Assembly (NCBI RefSeq): GCF_002760655.1
Contig: NZ_PDOC01000004.1
Location: forward strand, 186,001 to 250,000
From: Massilia eurypsychrophila
GTDB lineage: Bacteria; Pseudomonadota; Gammaproteobacteria; Burkholderiales; Burkholderiaceae_D
DNA length: 64,000 nt
Direction of reading: 5' to 3'
A program made the translations under genes and the position numbers. Shown here in pieces: positions 1 to 8,817 of the stretch (position 1 is its first letter; each line of letters opens with the position of its first letter). The notes below the pieces were generated by a model. The model was not told the origin of the DNA. It did no database searches and worked only from the letters and a program-made list of their open reading frames with translations.

Positions 1-2
1 CC

Positions 3-560
3 GCCCTGGAAGGCATCCCGTTTATCGGCTGGTTCTACGGCCACGTGATCGGCGGCCATTCGCTGCTGGTGTACCTGGCGTTCGCGCTGGTGCCGGTGGT
101 GCACTGGGTGGTGTACCACAGCCGCTTCGGCCTGCGCCTGCGCGCCTGCGGCGAGAACCCGCATGCGGCCGATGCGGCCGGCGTCAACGTCGAGGCGACG
201 CGCTACATGGCGATGCTGATCGCCGGCGTGCTGTGCTCCTTTTCGGGCGCCTACCTGGCGATCGTGCAGAGCGGCTTCTTCCTGCGCGACATGTCGGCCG
301 GCGCCGGCTACCTGGCCCTGACCGCGCTGGTGTTCGGCAACTGGCGCCCGCTGTACACGGCGCTCGGCTGCATCATGTTCGGCTTCTTCTCGGCGGTGCA
401 GATCCAGATGGAAGGCGTCGACCTGCCGCTGGTGGGCCGGATTCCCGGCTCGCTGATCCAGATGATCCCGTACATCGTCACGGTGATCGTGCTGGCCGGC
501 CTGATGGCCAAGTCGGTGGCGCCAAAGGCGATCGGCAAACCGTTCGTCAAGTCGCGCTAA
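3..560 (+). CDS. BMP-family (nucleoside-type) ABC transporter permease, 3' end
   Basis: The reading frame is open from base 3, so the gene starts left of the window and only about 185 C-terminal residues are seen. The stretch GENPHAADAAGVNV is the signature loop of RbsC/YufQ-type permeases that pair with BMP-family lipoproteins, usually importing nucleosides or purines. Several hydrophobic segments follow (for example around LIAGVLCSFSGAYLAIV and the C-terminal MIPYIVTVIVLAGLMA). It would sit in the inner membrane. The purine-catabolic genes 17-25 kb downstream fit a nucleoside or purine substrate, but this is inference. A short gap (13 bp) separates it from the next gene, so co-transcription is possible. 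Confidence 0.85.
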   Translation, partial: ALEGIPFIGWFYGHVIGGHSLLVYLAFALVPVVHWVVYHSRFGLRLRACGENPHAADAAGVNVEATRYMAMLIAGVLCSFSGAYLAIVQSGFFLRDMSAGAGYLALTALVFGNWRPLYTALGCIMFGFFSAVQIQMEGVDLPLVGRIPGSLIQMIPYIVTVIVLAGLMAKSVAPKAIGKPFVKSR

Positions 561-573
561 CGAAAGGCGACGA

Positions 574-1437
574 GTGACGCAGCACCGCGGCACTCACAAC
601 TATCGCTGGCGGCGCTTCAGCGAAGTGCTGCTCGCCACGCTGATGCGCGGCGGGCACCTGGCGCGCATCAGCTACCGCTGCGGCCTGCACGGGCGCCTTG
701 GCGTCACGCGCCACGACGTCATGCTGCCTGCGGGCCGCGCGCTACAGCGCCCGCTGCGGATTGCCTTCGCCTCCGATTTTCACGCCGGGCCGACTACCGC
801 CCCCGCCCTCTTCGACCTGCTGTTCGACCTGATCGCGCACGAGCAGCCCGACGTGCTGCTGCTGGGCGGCGACTTCGTCTCCGGACACGCGCGCAATGCC
901 GAGGCGCTGGCCGACGGACTGGCGCGCTGCAAGGCGCCATTGGGCAAGTTCGCGGTGATGGGCAACCACGACCTGTGGACCGACGACCGCCTGATACGCC
1001 AAGTGCTGGCGGCGGCCGGCGTCGAGGTGCTGGTCAACCGCAACCTGGTGCTGGGCGCGCCGTTCGAATCGGTCTCGCTGTGCGGGATGGACGACCCGTG
1101 GACCGGCCGGCCGGATGCGGCGCCGACGTTCGCCGGCGCGCAAGAGACCCGCATCCTGATGATCCATTCGCCGGACGGCCTGCTGCTCACCGGCAGCCAT
1201 CGCTTCGACCTGGCGCTGGCCGGCCACACGCACGGCGGCCAAGTCGCGCTGCCGGGCGGACGGCCGATCATCGTGCCGAGCGGGCCGCTGTGCCGCGAGT
1301 TCTGCTACGGGCGCTTCGATGTGAAGGACAACGGCGTGATGCTGGTCAGCCGCGGCATCGGTTGCAGCACGATCCCGGTGCGGCTCAACGCCAATCCCGA
1401 ACTGGTGATCTGCACGCTGCTGCCATGCGCGGCCTGA
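574..1437 (+). CDS. metallophosphoesterase (YkuE-like)
   Basis: A 287-residue calcineurin-like phosphoesterase. The metal-binding motifs are all present in order: SDFH at residues 67-70, GGDFVSGH near 98-105, GNHD at 130-133, a later IHSPD histidine, and GHTHGG near residue 216. The GTG start at 574 is preceded by GAAAGGCGA, a usable ribosome binding site. Relatives include membrane-associated YkuE-type enzymes that hydrolyse phosphodiesters of lipids or nucleotides; the substrate here cannot be told. It overlaps the following hydrolase by 13 bp, pointing to translational coupling. Confidence 0.88.
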   Translation: MTQHRGTHNYRWRRFSEVLLATLMRGGHLARISYRCGLHGRLGVTRHDVMLPAGRALQRPLRIAFASDFHAGPTTAPALFDLLFDLIAHEQPDVLLLGGDFVSGHARNAEALADGLARCKAPLGKFAVMGNHDLWTDDRLIRQVLAAAGVEVLVNRNLVLGAPFESVSLCGMDDPWTGRPDAAPTFAGAQETRILMIHSPDGLLLTGSHRFDLALAGHTHGGQVALPGGRPIIVPSGPLCREFCYGRFDVKDNGVMLVSRGIGCSTIPVRLNANPELVICTLLPCAA

Positions 1438-2285
1438 TCGCACTGGCGCTGACGGCACTGGCGGCGCTGGCGGCGCTGCTGATGGTCGGCCACAGCCTCA
1501 GCGCGCCATCGCCCGGCGCGGTCGGCTCGCCGCCGGAGGATCTGCCCGCGGTCACGGTGCGCATCGCCACGCGATCGGGCTACGTTGCGGGCTGGCTGGC
1601 GACCGGCAAGCCGCACGGCGGCGCCGTGCTCCTAATGCACGGCTTGCGCGCCAGCCGGCTGCAGATGCTCGAGCGCGCGCGCTTTCTGTGGAAGGCTGGT
1701 TACACGGTGCTGCTGATCGACCTTGCGTCGCATGGCGAGAGCAGCGGCACGCGCATCACGTTCGGCGCCCACGAGAAGGAAGGCGCCAGCAGCGCGCTGG
1801 CCTTCCTGGCGCAGCAGTTCCCCGGCGAGCGGATTGGCGTGATCGGCGTGTCGCTCGGCGCGGCGTCGCTGGTGCTGTCGACGCCGCGGCCGGCGCCGGC
1901 GGCGGTGGTACTCGAATCGATGTATCCGACCATCGGCGAAGCGGTGGCGAACCGGCTGCGGATGCGCCTGGGCGCGCCGGGAGCCTGGCTGGCGCCGCTG
2001 CTGATGTACCAGCTGCCGCTACTGGCCGGGGCGTCGCCACGCGAACTGCGGCCGGTTGAACAGGCCGCGGCGCTGCATAGCCCTACGCTGGTCATTTCCG
2101 GCGCCGTCGACCTGCACACGCCGGCCGCCGAAACGCGCCGCATTTACGCTGCGCTGCCGGGACCGAAGGAGCTGTGGCTGATCGAGGGCGCGGCGCATGT
2201 CGACCTGCACGCGGTCGCGCCGGCCGAGTACGAACGCCGGGTGGGTGCATTCTTCGCCACCCATCTGCATCCGCCGCAACGCTGA
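1425..2285 (+). CDS. alpha/beta hydrolase, membrane-anchored or exported
   Basis: A 286-residue alpha/beta hydrolase. It begins with a hydrophobic stretch (residues 3-25) that could be a signal peptide or anchor. HGLRAS (about residue 72) is the oxyanion-hole loop, GVSLGA carries the nucleophile Ser143, and GAVDLHTP and GAAHVDLH near the C-terminus hold the expected Asp and His. The ATG at 1425 lies inside the end of the metallophosphoesterase gene and removes an implausible long out-of-family extension, so it is the best start. Substrate unknown; the pairing with a phosphoesterase suggests a shared lipid or ester substrate, which is only inference. Confidence 0.85.
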   Translation: MRGLIALALTALAALAALLMVGHSLSAPSPGAVGSPPEDLPAVTVRIATRSGYVAGWLATGKPHGGAVLLMHGLRASRLQMLERARFLWKAGYTVLLIDLASHGESSGTRITFGAHEKEGASSALAFLAQQFPGERIGVIGVSLGAASLVLSTPRPAPAAVVLESMYPTIGEAVANRLRMRLGAPGAWLAPLLMYQLPLLAGASPRELRPVEQAAALHSPTLVISGAVDLHTPAAETRRIYAALPGPKELWLIEGAAHVDLHAVAPAEYERRVGAFFATHLHPPQR

Positions 2286-2295
2286 CGATTGCTCG

Positions 2296-4501
2296 CTACA
2301 TCTCCCACTGCAGTTTGAACGTCAGGGTCTTGTCGAGCACATCCGGATTGCGGGTGCGGTCGGCGGACCAGGCAAGCGACATCGAGCGGCCGTGCTGCCA
2401 CAGGTGGCGGTATAACAACGAACGGTGCAGCTGGCGGTCGGCGTAGGCATCGATCCCGGCGCGGTTGTCGATTCGGCGCGCGTAGGCCGTGTTCTGCGCC
2501 AGCAGGCGCAGCGAGTCGCGCGGGCTGAAGTGCAGCATGGCCAGCCAACGCCAGCCGGTGTCGGCAAACGCGGCGGCCGTCGCCGGCGTCGACCCAGGTG
2601 CGGTTGAGGCGATGATCGAGCTCGGTGGCCCAGCCGAACGGCAAGCCGAAGCGCAGCTTGAGGATGCCCAGCACTTCGCCGCCGCGGCCGACCCGGTCCG
2701 CCTCCACGTCAAGCCTGCGCCCGACCGCCAGCTCGCCGCCAAGATGGGCGATCCACGCGATCGGCTTGGTTTCGAAGCCCGCATGCATGGCCGGGACCTC
2801 ATGCAGCTTGCCATCGCGCTTTCCGCGCAGGCGATCTGACCCGTACTCGGCCCATAGCCGGGTCTGGCGCGGCCCGTACATCCATACACCCGGATGGATG
2901 GCGCTCGATACCGTCTCGCCGCCGCGCTGGCCATTGACCGGATCGGAAAGGGTAGCGACCTGGTGGAGACGCACATAGGCTTCCGATTCATACAGCTTGA
3001 TGCCGATGTCCTGCTCGCCGAGGCGCCTGGCAAGGTTGAGCCGGGCCTCGGCGATGCCGGCTTGCGGCACGAAGCCGTTATCGTTGACAAACCCTGGCGA
3101 GATGACCTGCAATTCCAGATCGTTGATCCAGTCGTCGGAATTGTGCTTGAACTGGCTCCACAAATAAGCGCCGCGCCGTGCCGGCGTCAACGCGGCGCCG
3201 GCATCGCCAAAGCCGGCGGTGGTGCGCGAGTGCATGGCAACCCACGCGGCCTGGTTACCGCCGCCAAGATCAAGCTGGCCGTCTACGCCCGCCACTACAT
3301 TGCCGCCGGCAGCGCTGTAGTCGCGCATGGAGGCGAAAGCGCCGACGACGCCCCGTTCGAGGTGCCAGCGCGTGCGCGCGAAACTGGCCAGCGTCTGGTG
3401 GCGCTGCACATAGGCTGCCGTTTCATAGGCGCCGCCGCGCAGCACGACGCCGCCGTCGCGGTCGCGCAGGCTCATCGCCGTGGCATCGGCCCCGGCCGAG
3501 CGCCATGTCGCGCGCACGCCCCAGGCCGGATCGGCCACTGTACGCGAATAGAACGGCGCCAACGGCAGCCCGAGCACATCGGCGCTCTCGAGGAAAAAGC
3601 CGCGCTTTTCCGGCAGACTCAATGCGATGCGGCTGGCGCTGCTGACCGGTTCATCGATCTCGACCTGCGAAAAGTCGGGATTGAGCGTGGCGTTGAGCAC
3701 CCAGTCGGCGCGCGGCCGGGCGTTGACTTCGACCCCGAGGCTGGGCCCTTTGCCGCTGCGCACCGTCAGCTCCGGGCGCACGTCGACGAAGCGGCGATCG
3801 CGCACCGCCGCGACCGTCCGGTCCATTCCCGCGACCGGCGCCATGTCGGCCAGGTAATTGCCGCCGCCGGTTTTCAGCGGCACACTCAGCAGCAATTTGC
3901 CACCATCGTGCGGCACACTGCGTTCGATCATCACGCGCCAGGGCTTGCCGTCACGGTAAGGAAAGCGCAGGCTCGACAGCGGCCAGCGCACTTCCATGCT
4001 GTAGCCGTCGGGCAGGACCTTGACCGCGGCATCGATCGGGTAGTCGGGACCGAGGTCGTCGTCGGCATTGCGGCGGCTGATGCCGTCGGTGAGCACGCCG
4101 GCGATATTGACGCGCACAAATTGCGCTGACTGTCCTTGCCCGGTTGGGTCGATCCAGATGCCGATGAAGTCCTGATCGGTGCCCACCTTGTCGCGCCGCC
4201 CCAGCGAACCTTGCATGCGGGCGGCCTGGTTGTCCCAGGCGCGGATGCCAAACACGAGGGCGTGCTCGTCGACCAGCAGCTTGACGCTGGTGCGCAGGTG
4301 GTCAGGGGCCCGGGCGCCGTTGCTCGGTTCGTACTCGACAAAGTGCTCAAGCGCCGGCGCGTCAGTCCATTGCGATTCGGTCAGCGCGCCGTCGACAATG
4401 ACGGCGGGCGCCGCGCCGTTGGGCGTGGCAGTGAGCGACTGGGCGTGGAGCGGCCCACCGACAAGCGCCGCTGCCGCGAAGGTGACAATGGGTACGAACA
4501 T
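2296..4501 (-). pseudogene. DUF5916 protein with N-terminal CBM9-like domain, frameshifted
   Basis: The protein starts at 4501 with a signal peptide ending near AQS, then a carbohydrate-binding family 9-like domain (VDGALTESQW, HALVFGIRAWD) and a DUF5916 beta-barrel-like body (NPDFSQVEIDEP, LPEKRGFFLES). The reading frame holds for about 640 residues to about 2582. From there the original frame becomes nonsense, while the +1 frame continues convincingly as FADTGWRWLAMLHFSPRDSL and ends LTFKLQWEM at 2296, only 10 bp from the end of the convergent hydrolase. One extra base in the GC-rich run at about 2571-2582 explains this. It may be a real mutation or a sequencing error. The uncorrected frame would read 140 bp into the neighbour. 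Function of the family is unknown, often outer-membrane associated. Confidence 0.8.
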
Positions 4502-4626
4502 TCTGGCGACTCATAGGGACGGGGCCAGATTCTACATGAAAATCTTGCGAAAAATGTAAGCGTTGAAGGACGGGAGGCGAGAAAGGGAACAGCCATGAGC
4601 TGCTGCCTCGGCTAGATCAACCGCGT

Positions 4627-4944
4627 CTAGGCACCGGGTCCCTCCCGAAGGCCATAGCGCGCCAGCAGCCCTACCGCATAGTCGCGCTGGCTGGCGTTGG
4701 CCGGGGCGACCGTCAACATGCACAGGCCGCGGTGGGTCGTGTTGGCGAAGGTGTGCTTGTAGGCTTCGCCGCCGGCCACTGCCGGGTTGTCGCCGACGGT
4801 GAAGTTGCCTTGCACCGGGCCGGCCTCGTCGTCGCGCACCTCCAGATTGACGGCGGGCGCGGCAAAGCCAAACTCGATGAGCTCCTCGCGCGCACGCTCG
4901 GCAGCGTCGAAGTCGTCGAAAATATAGATTAGCGGGTTTTCCAT
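4627..4944 (-). CDS. small hypothetical protein
   Basis: A 105-residue protein beginning MENPLIYIFDDFDAAERARE. The ATG at 4944 has a GGAG about 10 bases upstream and is preferred over an upstream ATG at 5118, because the extra 58 residues are basic and of low complexity. The N-terminal half looks like the flap domain of general-stress 17M-type proteins (an FDDFDAAERAREELIEFGF segment in which a residue is paired with a nearby helix), but the match is weak. Predicted soluble, no signal peptide. It is isolated: the DUF5916 gene follows 125 bp downstream and a hydrolase gene diverges upstream. Function not known. Confidence 0.6.
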   Translation of the reverse strand: MENPLIYIFDDFDAAERAREELIEFGFAAPAVNLEVRDDEAGPVQGNFTVGDNPAVAGGEAYKHTFANTTHRGLCMLTVAPANASQRDYAVGLLARYGLREGPGA

Positions 4945-5134
4945 GGCGGCTCCATCAGGGTTTCGATGACCGTACCAGAAACCGGCGCCGCGCGGCGTCC
5001 GGTCGGGTGGGCGGGCGCATTTCGCGCTGTCCTGGCGCACCTCGCGCACCTCCTTGCCGCCTGGTCGCATGGCGACCCGGCGCCTGATGGCTGCCGCTAG
5101 AGTGATGTCCATTGTCAATCAAAGGGAGACCACC

Positions 5135-6121
5135 ATGAAAATCATCCAAACGCTAGTTTGCGCTGCACTGTTTGCGGTCGTCCACGCCGGCGCCGCGGGC
5201 GCCGGCTTCCAATCGATCAGTATTCCAAGTCCAAATGGAGCGCCAATGCAAGTCGACATTTGGTACCCGAGCCCAGCGCCGGTAGCAACTCGGAATATGG
5301 GCGTGATTACGCAAGATGTCGCTATCGGCGCTGCGGTCGAAGGAAGCAGACTGCCGCTCATCGTCTTTTCGCACGGCACGGGAGGATTCGGACTGAGTCA
5401 CTACGATACTGCGCTGGCATTGGCGAACGCCGGATTTGTTGTCGCCGCTTTAACGCATCCGGGCGATAACTATGCCGATCGAAGCCGATCCGTCGATATC
5501 ATGGCGCGCCCAAAACACGTTTCCGGCGCAATCGACTACATGCTCGGCACGTGGCAAGGCCGTACCAGCCTGGCGCCCGGTCGCATAGGCATTTTGGGCC
5601 ATTCCGCCGGGGCTTTTACGGCACTCGTCAATATCGGCGGCATCCCGGATCTGACGCTGATCTCGACGCATTGCAAAGCGCATCCATCGGACTTCGCCTG
5701 CACTTTGCTGTCACAGAACAAAGACCAACTTCCGCAGATTTCAACGGTGCCCACCAAAGCGCTGCATGACGTTCGCATCGGCGCGGCAGTCATTGCAGCG
5801 CCGGCCCTGGGATTCACCTTTGGCGCCACAGGGTTACATGGCGTCGACGTACCCGTCCAACTATGGCGCGCCGAAGACGATGTGCTCCTCCCGCACCCCT
5901 GGTATGCAGAGGCTGTTCGAACGTCTTTGCCGAAACAACCGGACTACCACTCAGTCGCCAAGGCGGGGCATTTCGATTTCCTGGCTCCTTGCAGCGCAAA
6001 GTTGTCAAGCCTTGCGCCACAAATATGCACTAACGGCAATGGGTTCGATCGCGAACTTTTTCATCGCCGCTTCAACTCTGATGTCGTGTCGTTTTTTACC
6101 AAAGCACTGAGCCCGGGTTAA
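5135..6121 (+). CDS. exported alpha/beta hydrolase (dienelactone-hydrolase/PAF-acetylhydrolase-like)
   Basis: A 328-residue protein with a signal peptide (MKIIQTLVCAALFAVVHAGA) and a GGGAG ribosome site just upstream of ATG 5135. The fold is that of exported dienelactone-hydrolase-like enzymes: VFSHGTGGFG forms the oxyanion loop, LGHSAGAFT the nucleophile elbow (Ser near residue 160), and KAGHFDFLAPC the catalytic His region. Two or three cysteines in the last third may form a disulfide in the periplasm. Its third-codon positions are clearly less GC-rich than its neighbours, suggesting later acquisition. It ends directly against the stop codon of the convergent metallo-hydrolase gene. Substrate unknown. 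Confidence 0.82.
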   Translation: MKIIQTLVCAALFAVVHAGAAGAGFQSISIPSPNGAPMQVDIWYPSPAPVATRNMGVITQDVAIGAAVEGSRLPLIVFSHGTGGFGLSHYDTALALANAGFVVAALTHPGDNYADRSRSVDIMARPKHVSGAIDYMLGTWQGRTSLAPGRIGILGHSAGAFTALVNIGGIPDLTLISTHCKAHPSDFACTLLSQNKDQLPQISTVPTKALHDVRIGAAVIAAPALGFTFGATGLHGVDVPVQLWRAEDDVLLPHPWYAEAVRTSLPKQPDYHSVAKAGHFDFLAPCSAKLSSLAPQICTNGNGFDRELFHRRFNSDVVSFFTKALSPG

Positions 6122-7192
6122 TCACTTGAGGGCGCGCCACCACGCGGTTCCCGCATGCGGCTTCCTGAGGTCGAGCGGCTCGCCCATTTCCGGCGTCGTC
6201 ATCGACACACCGCGCTCTTGCGCCAATGCGGCGATGCGGTCGAACGGCTCGCGCCACGGATGCAGGCCGAGGTCGAACGTGCCGTTGTGGACCGGCAGCA
6301 GCCAGGCAGCCTTGACATCGAGGAAGGCCTGCATCGTCTCTTCGGGCTGCATGTGAACGTCGGGCCACTGCTTGTCGTAGGCGCCCGTCTCCATCAAGGC
6401 GACATCGAAAGGGCCATACTTGGCGCCGATTTCCTTGAAGCCGGCGAAGTAGCCGGTGTCGCCGCTGAAAAAGATGCGCAGGTCGTCGTGCTCGATCACC
6501 CACGATGTCCACAAGGTCGAATTACCGTCGCGCAGGCCGCGGCCGGAGAAATGCTGCGCCGGCGTGGAGACGAAGCGTACGCCGCCCAGTTTGACTTCCT
6601 GCCACCAGTCGAGCTGGCGCACCTTGGCCTTGTCGACGCCCCACTCGACCAGGCGGTCGCCGACGCCGAGCGGCGTGAGGAACTGCGTCGTCCTGGCCGC
6701 CAGCGCCACGATCGACGCGTGATCAAGGTGATCGTAGTGGTCGTGCGAGAGGATGACGGCCTTGATCGGCGGCAGCTCTTCGATGCTGATCGGCGGCGCA
6801 TGGAAGCGCGCCGGGCCGGCCCATTGCACCGGCGAGGCGCGTTTCGAAAACACCGGATCGGTCAAGTAGAACTCGCCGGCCAGCTTGATCAGCATGGTGG
6901 AATGGCCCAGGCGATACAGCGTATTGTTGGGCGCCGCGAGCAGCTCGCTTTTGGTCAGGGTGCGCACAGGGATCGCCTGCTCGGGCGTGGTGCCGGCCGG
7001 CTTATCGAAAAGGAAGATCCAGGCCAGGCGCGCGATCTGGCCGGCGCTTTGCTTGTACATCGGGACCGGGTTACGGAACTTGCCGTCGTGCGCTTGCGGG
7101 GAATCGGCGGCGCGCGGCGGTGCGGAAGCAACGGTGCAGTAGGTCATGGTCGACAGGATTGCGAAGATGAGCGAAGCGTAAAGGAGGCGCAT
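6122..7192 (-). CDS. metallo-beta-lactamase-fold hydrolase (UlaG/NAPE-PLD-like)
   Basis: A 356-residue protein with an N-terminal hydrophobic segment (residues 3-19) that probably exports or anchors it. The metal-binding motif HDHYDHLD starts at His150; later motifs are STPAQHFSGRG, FFSGDTGYF and a final LLPVHNGTFDLG histidine. This order fits the family of NAPE-PLD and UlaG-like hydrolases, which act on phosphodiesters or lactones. It lies downstream of the tetR gene on the same strand, with a possible operator in the gap at 7247-7270, so control by that regulator is likely but not shown. Substrate unknown. Confidence 0.85.
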   Translation of the reverse strand: MRLLYASLIFAILSTMTYCTVASAPPRAADSPQAHDGKFRNPVPMYKQSAGQIARLAWIFLFDKPAGTTPEQAIPVRTLTKSELLAAPNNTLYRLGHSTMLIKLAGEFYLTDPVFSKRASPVQWAGPARFHAPPISIEELPPIKAVILSHDHYDHLDHASIVALAARTTQFLTPLGVGDRLVEWGVDKAKVRQLDWWQEVKLGGVRFVSTPAQHFSGRGLRDGNSTLWTSWVIEHDDLRIFFSGDTGYFAGFKEIGAKYGPFDVALMETGAYDKQWPDVHMQPEETMQAFLDVKAAWLLPVHNGTFDLGLHPWREPFDRIAALAQERGVSMTTPEMGEPLDLRKPHAGTAWWRALK

Positions 7193-7246
7193 GGAGGTGG
7201 CAGGTCAAGGAGTCGGTTAATCAGGCGCCAACCAGCGGCGCATCTT

Positions 7247-7270
7247 AAAATGAGCGTGTGCCCACTCATT
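7247..7270. promoter_or_regulatory. inverted repeat upstream of the MBL-fold gene (possible TetR operator)
   Basis: AAATGAG and CTCATTT face each other across about 10 bases, ending about 55 bp upstream of the start of the metallo-hydrolase gene. The half-site ATGAG/CACTCA is also present in the repeat upstream of the neighbouring tetR gene at 7883-7896, but the spacing differs. It is therefore only a candidate second operator. Confidence 0.35.
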
Positions 7271-7280
7271 TAATCATGAC

Positions 7281-7304
7281 AAAAAAAAGCTGCTCATGCG
7301 CAGC
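7281..7304 (-). terminator. short intrinsic terminator overlapping the tetR stop codon
   Basis: Read on the minus strand, GCTGC-loop-GCAGC is followed by eight T residues (7288-7281). The tetR stop codon (7294-7296) lies in the loop. The stem is only 5 bp, so termination may be partial and some transcripts could continue into the metallo-hydrolase gene. Confidence 0.5.
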
Positions 7305-7866
7305 CGACGGCGCGCCAGAAGGCGTCGAATCCAGCATCGGTCAACAAGGAAGCATGCGCCGGATCCTGGGCCACCGCCTCGGTGGTGGTCTCGGCCATCG
7401 CGCCCATCAGCGAGGCGACGAACGAGATCGGCACCGCGTGCATCGGGCTCGCGCTGAGCACTTCGCCAAGCAGCACCGCAAACGTGGCGAACGCCCTCGC
7501 GCCGGCGGCTTTACTGTCCTCTGTGACCCGGCCCGACAGCGCCAGCACGTTCATCACGCGCCGCTTGGTCGGGTTCTTCCCGCCCCAGGCGATCAAGGTG
7601 CGCCAGGTGTGCAGCGCGCGGTCACGCGGTGCAGCGGTCAGCGGATAGCCGGGCAGCATGGCGTCGCGCAGTTCGGTCTTGATGTGCAGGTACAGCTCGT
7701 TGAGGAGCGCGTCCTTGCTGGGGAAATAGGTAAACAGGCTGCCTTCGGCTACTCCCGCCTGTTTGGCGATGAGCGAGGTCGGCGCCTCGGTGCCCAGCCT
7801 GGCCACCACATCGTTGGCGGCCAGCAGGATGGCATTGCGTTTTTGTTCGCTTTTTGGTCGCGCCAT
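7294..7866 (-). CDS. TetR/AcrR-family transcriptional regulator
   Basis: A 190-residue regulator. The N-terminal helix-turn-helix reads from NAILLAANDVVARLG through IAKQAGVAEGSLFTYFPSKD (about residues 10-50), the normal TetR pattern. The C-terminal ligand-binding half is not assignable to a ligand. The start MARPKSEQKR at 7866 is chosen because the motif begins at the expected distance; an upstream ATG at 7893 lies inside the likely operator. A 14-bp inverted repeat sits 17 bp upstream of the start and suggests autorepression. The likely target is the downstream metallo-hydrolase gene. Confidence 0.9.
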   Translation of the reverse strand: MARPKSEQKRNAILLAANDVVARLGTEAPTSLIAKQAGVAEGSLFTYFPSKDALLNELYLHIKTELRDAMLPGYPLTAAPRDRALHTWRTLIAWGGKNPTKRRVMNVLALSGRVTEDSKAAGARAFATFAVLLGEVLSASPMHAVPISFVASLMGAMAETTTEAVAQDPAHASLLTDAGFDAFWRAVGCA

Positions 7867-7882
7867 GGTGCAGGTCAATAAA

Positions 7883-7896
7883 TGAGTAATCACTCA
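7883..7896. promoter_or_regulatory. inverted repeat TGAGTAATCACTCA upstream of tetR
   Basis: TGAGT-AATC-ACTCA is a perfect 5-bp inverted repeat 17 bp upstream of the tetR start codon, a usual place and size for a TetR autoregulatory operator. Binding by this regulator is inferred from position only. Confidence 0.5.
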
Positions 7897-7977
7897 GTAT
7901 TACCGCAAACCGCTCGCAGGGCAAGCAGATTGTCACCGGGATGGCGCCACCGCAGTCGCGGCGGCGCCCTGCTCTTC

Positions 7978-8817
7978 TTACTGAGCGCTGCGCGCGGCCG
8001 TCTTCGAGCGGCCCAGCGTCCAGGCGAATCCGACGCCGGCCGATGCGTCGTTATCCTTCTTCATCAATGGACTGTCGCGGTTGGCCGCGCCCGAGTAGCT
8101 CTCGAGGCGCACGAAGCCGAACAGGCGCACGTCGTCGTTGAACTTGTACGACGTCGACAGGCCGAGGCGCACCAGCATCAGGCCGGCGTCGGCCTGGTAC
8201 GCAGGGCGCGCCGCGGTGGCATACTGCGGCGCCACCTCATAGAAGTAGCGGTTGATGCGGCTGTCGCCGATTACCAGGCCGAGGTTGGCGTCGTAGCTCC
8301 ACGGGCTGCCGGGCTGGCGCGTTTCGTATACCAGGCGCGGCTCGAAGGTCGTGCCCTGGCGGCGCACGCCGTCGCGGAACTCGATCACCGCGCGCAGCGG
8401 CAGGTCCAGGCGCAGCCGGCTGGTCGGCGTCGGATTGGTCAGGAAGACCTTCACGCGCGGACCGAATTCGCCAAGGAAGCCAAGGTCCGGCATGCCCGCA
8501 CGGGCGGCGCCGGAGTCGGAACGGGCAGGCAGCGAAGCGGCAAAGCCGATGTCGAATTCGACGCGGTCGGTGCGCACCAGGCGCGCGCCGATGCCGCCGC
8601 CGTCGGCGCGCAGCACTTCGCCGCGGTAGATAAAGAACGGTACCGCCAGCACGCGCCCGGAGCGGCTGTCGGCGCCGGGATAGGCAGGCGTCGAGGCGGC
8701 GAAACCGCCGACGCCGGCTTCCCACAACGGCAGCGTGGTTTGCTGCGCGGCGGCCGGCAGCGCGAAGGCCAACGCGGCCAACGCCAGCGCGCCCGGTATC
8801 AGCTTGCGCGCGCTCAT
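7978..8817 (-). CDS. MipA/OmpV family outer-membrane protein
   Basis: A 279-residue protein with a signal peptide cleaved near PAAAQQ. The opening WEAGVGGFAASTPAYPGAD, the mid-protein LPLRAVIEFRDGVRR and the closing SAGVGFAWTLG are typical of the MipA/OmpV family, a 10-12 strand outer-membrane barrel whose members are linked to envelope scaffolding or uptake. It overlaps the upstream nuclease gene by 4 bp (ATGA), so the two form an operon. This pairing suggests help in exporting the nuclease or taking up its products, which is inference. Its own stop is followed by about 110 bp of nothing recognisable before tetR. Confidence 0.87.
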   Translation of the reverse strand: MSARKLIPGALALAALAFALPAAAQQTTLPLWEAGVGGFAASTPAYPGADSRSGRVLAVPFFIYRGEVLRADGGGIGARLVRTDRVEFDIGFAASLPARSDSGAARAGMPDLGFLGEFGPRVKVFLTNPTPTSRLRLDLPLRAVIEFRDGVRRQGTTFEPRLVYETRQPGSPWSYDANLGLVIGDSRINRYFYEVAPQYATAARPAYQADAGLMLVRLGLSTSYKFNDDVRLFGFVRLESYSGAANRDSPLMKKDNDASAGVGFAWTLGRSKTAARSAQ

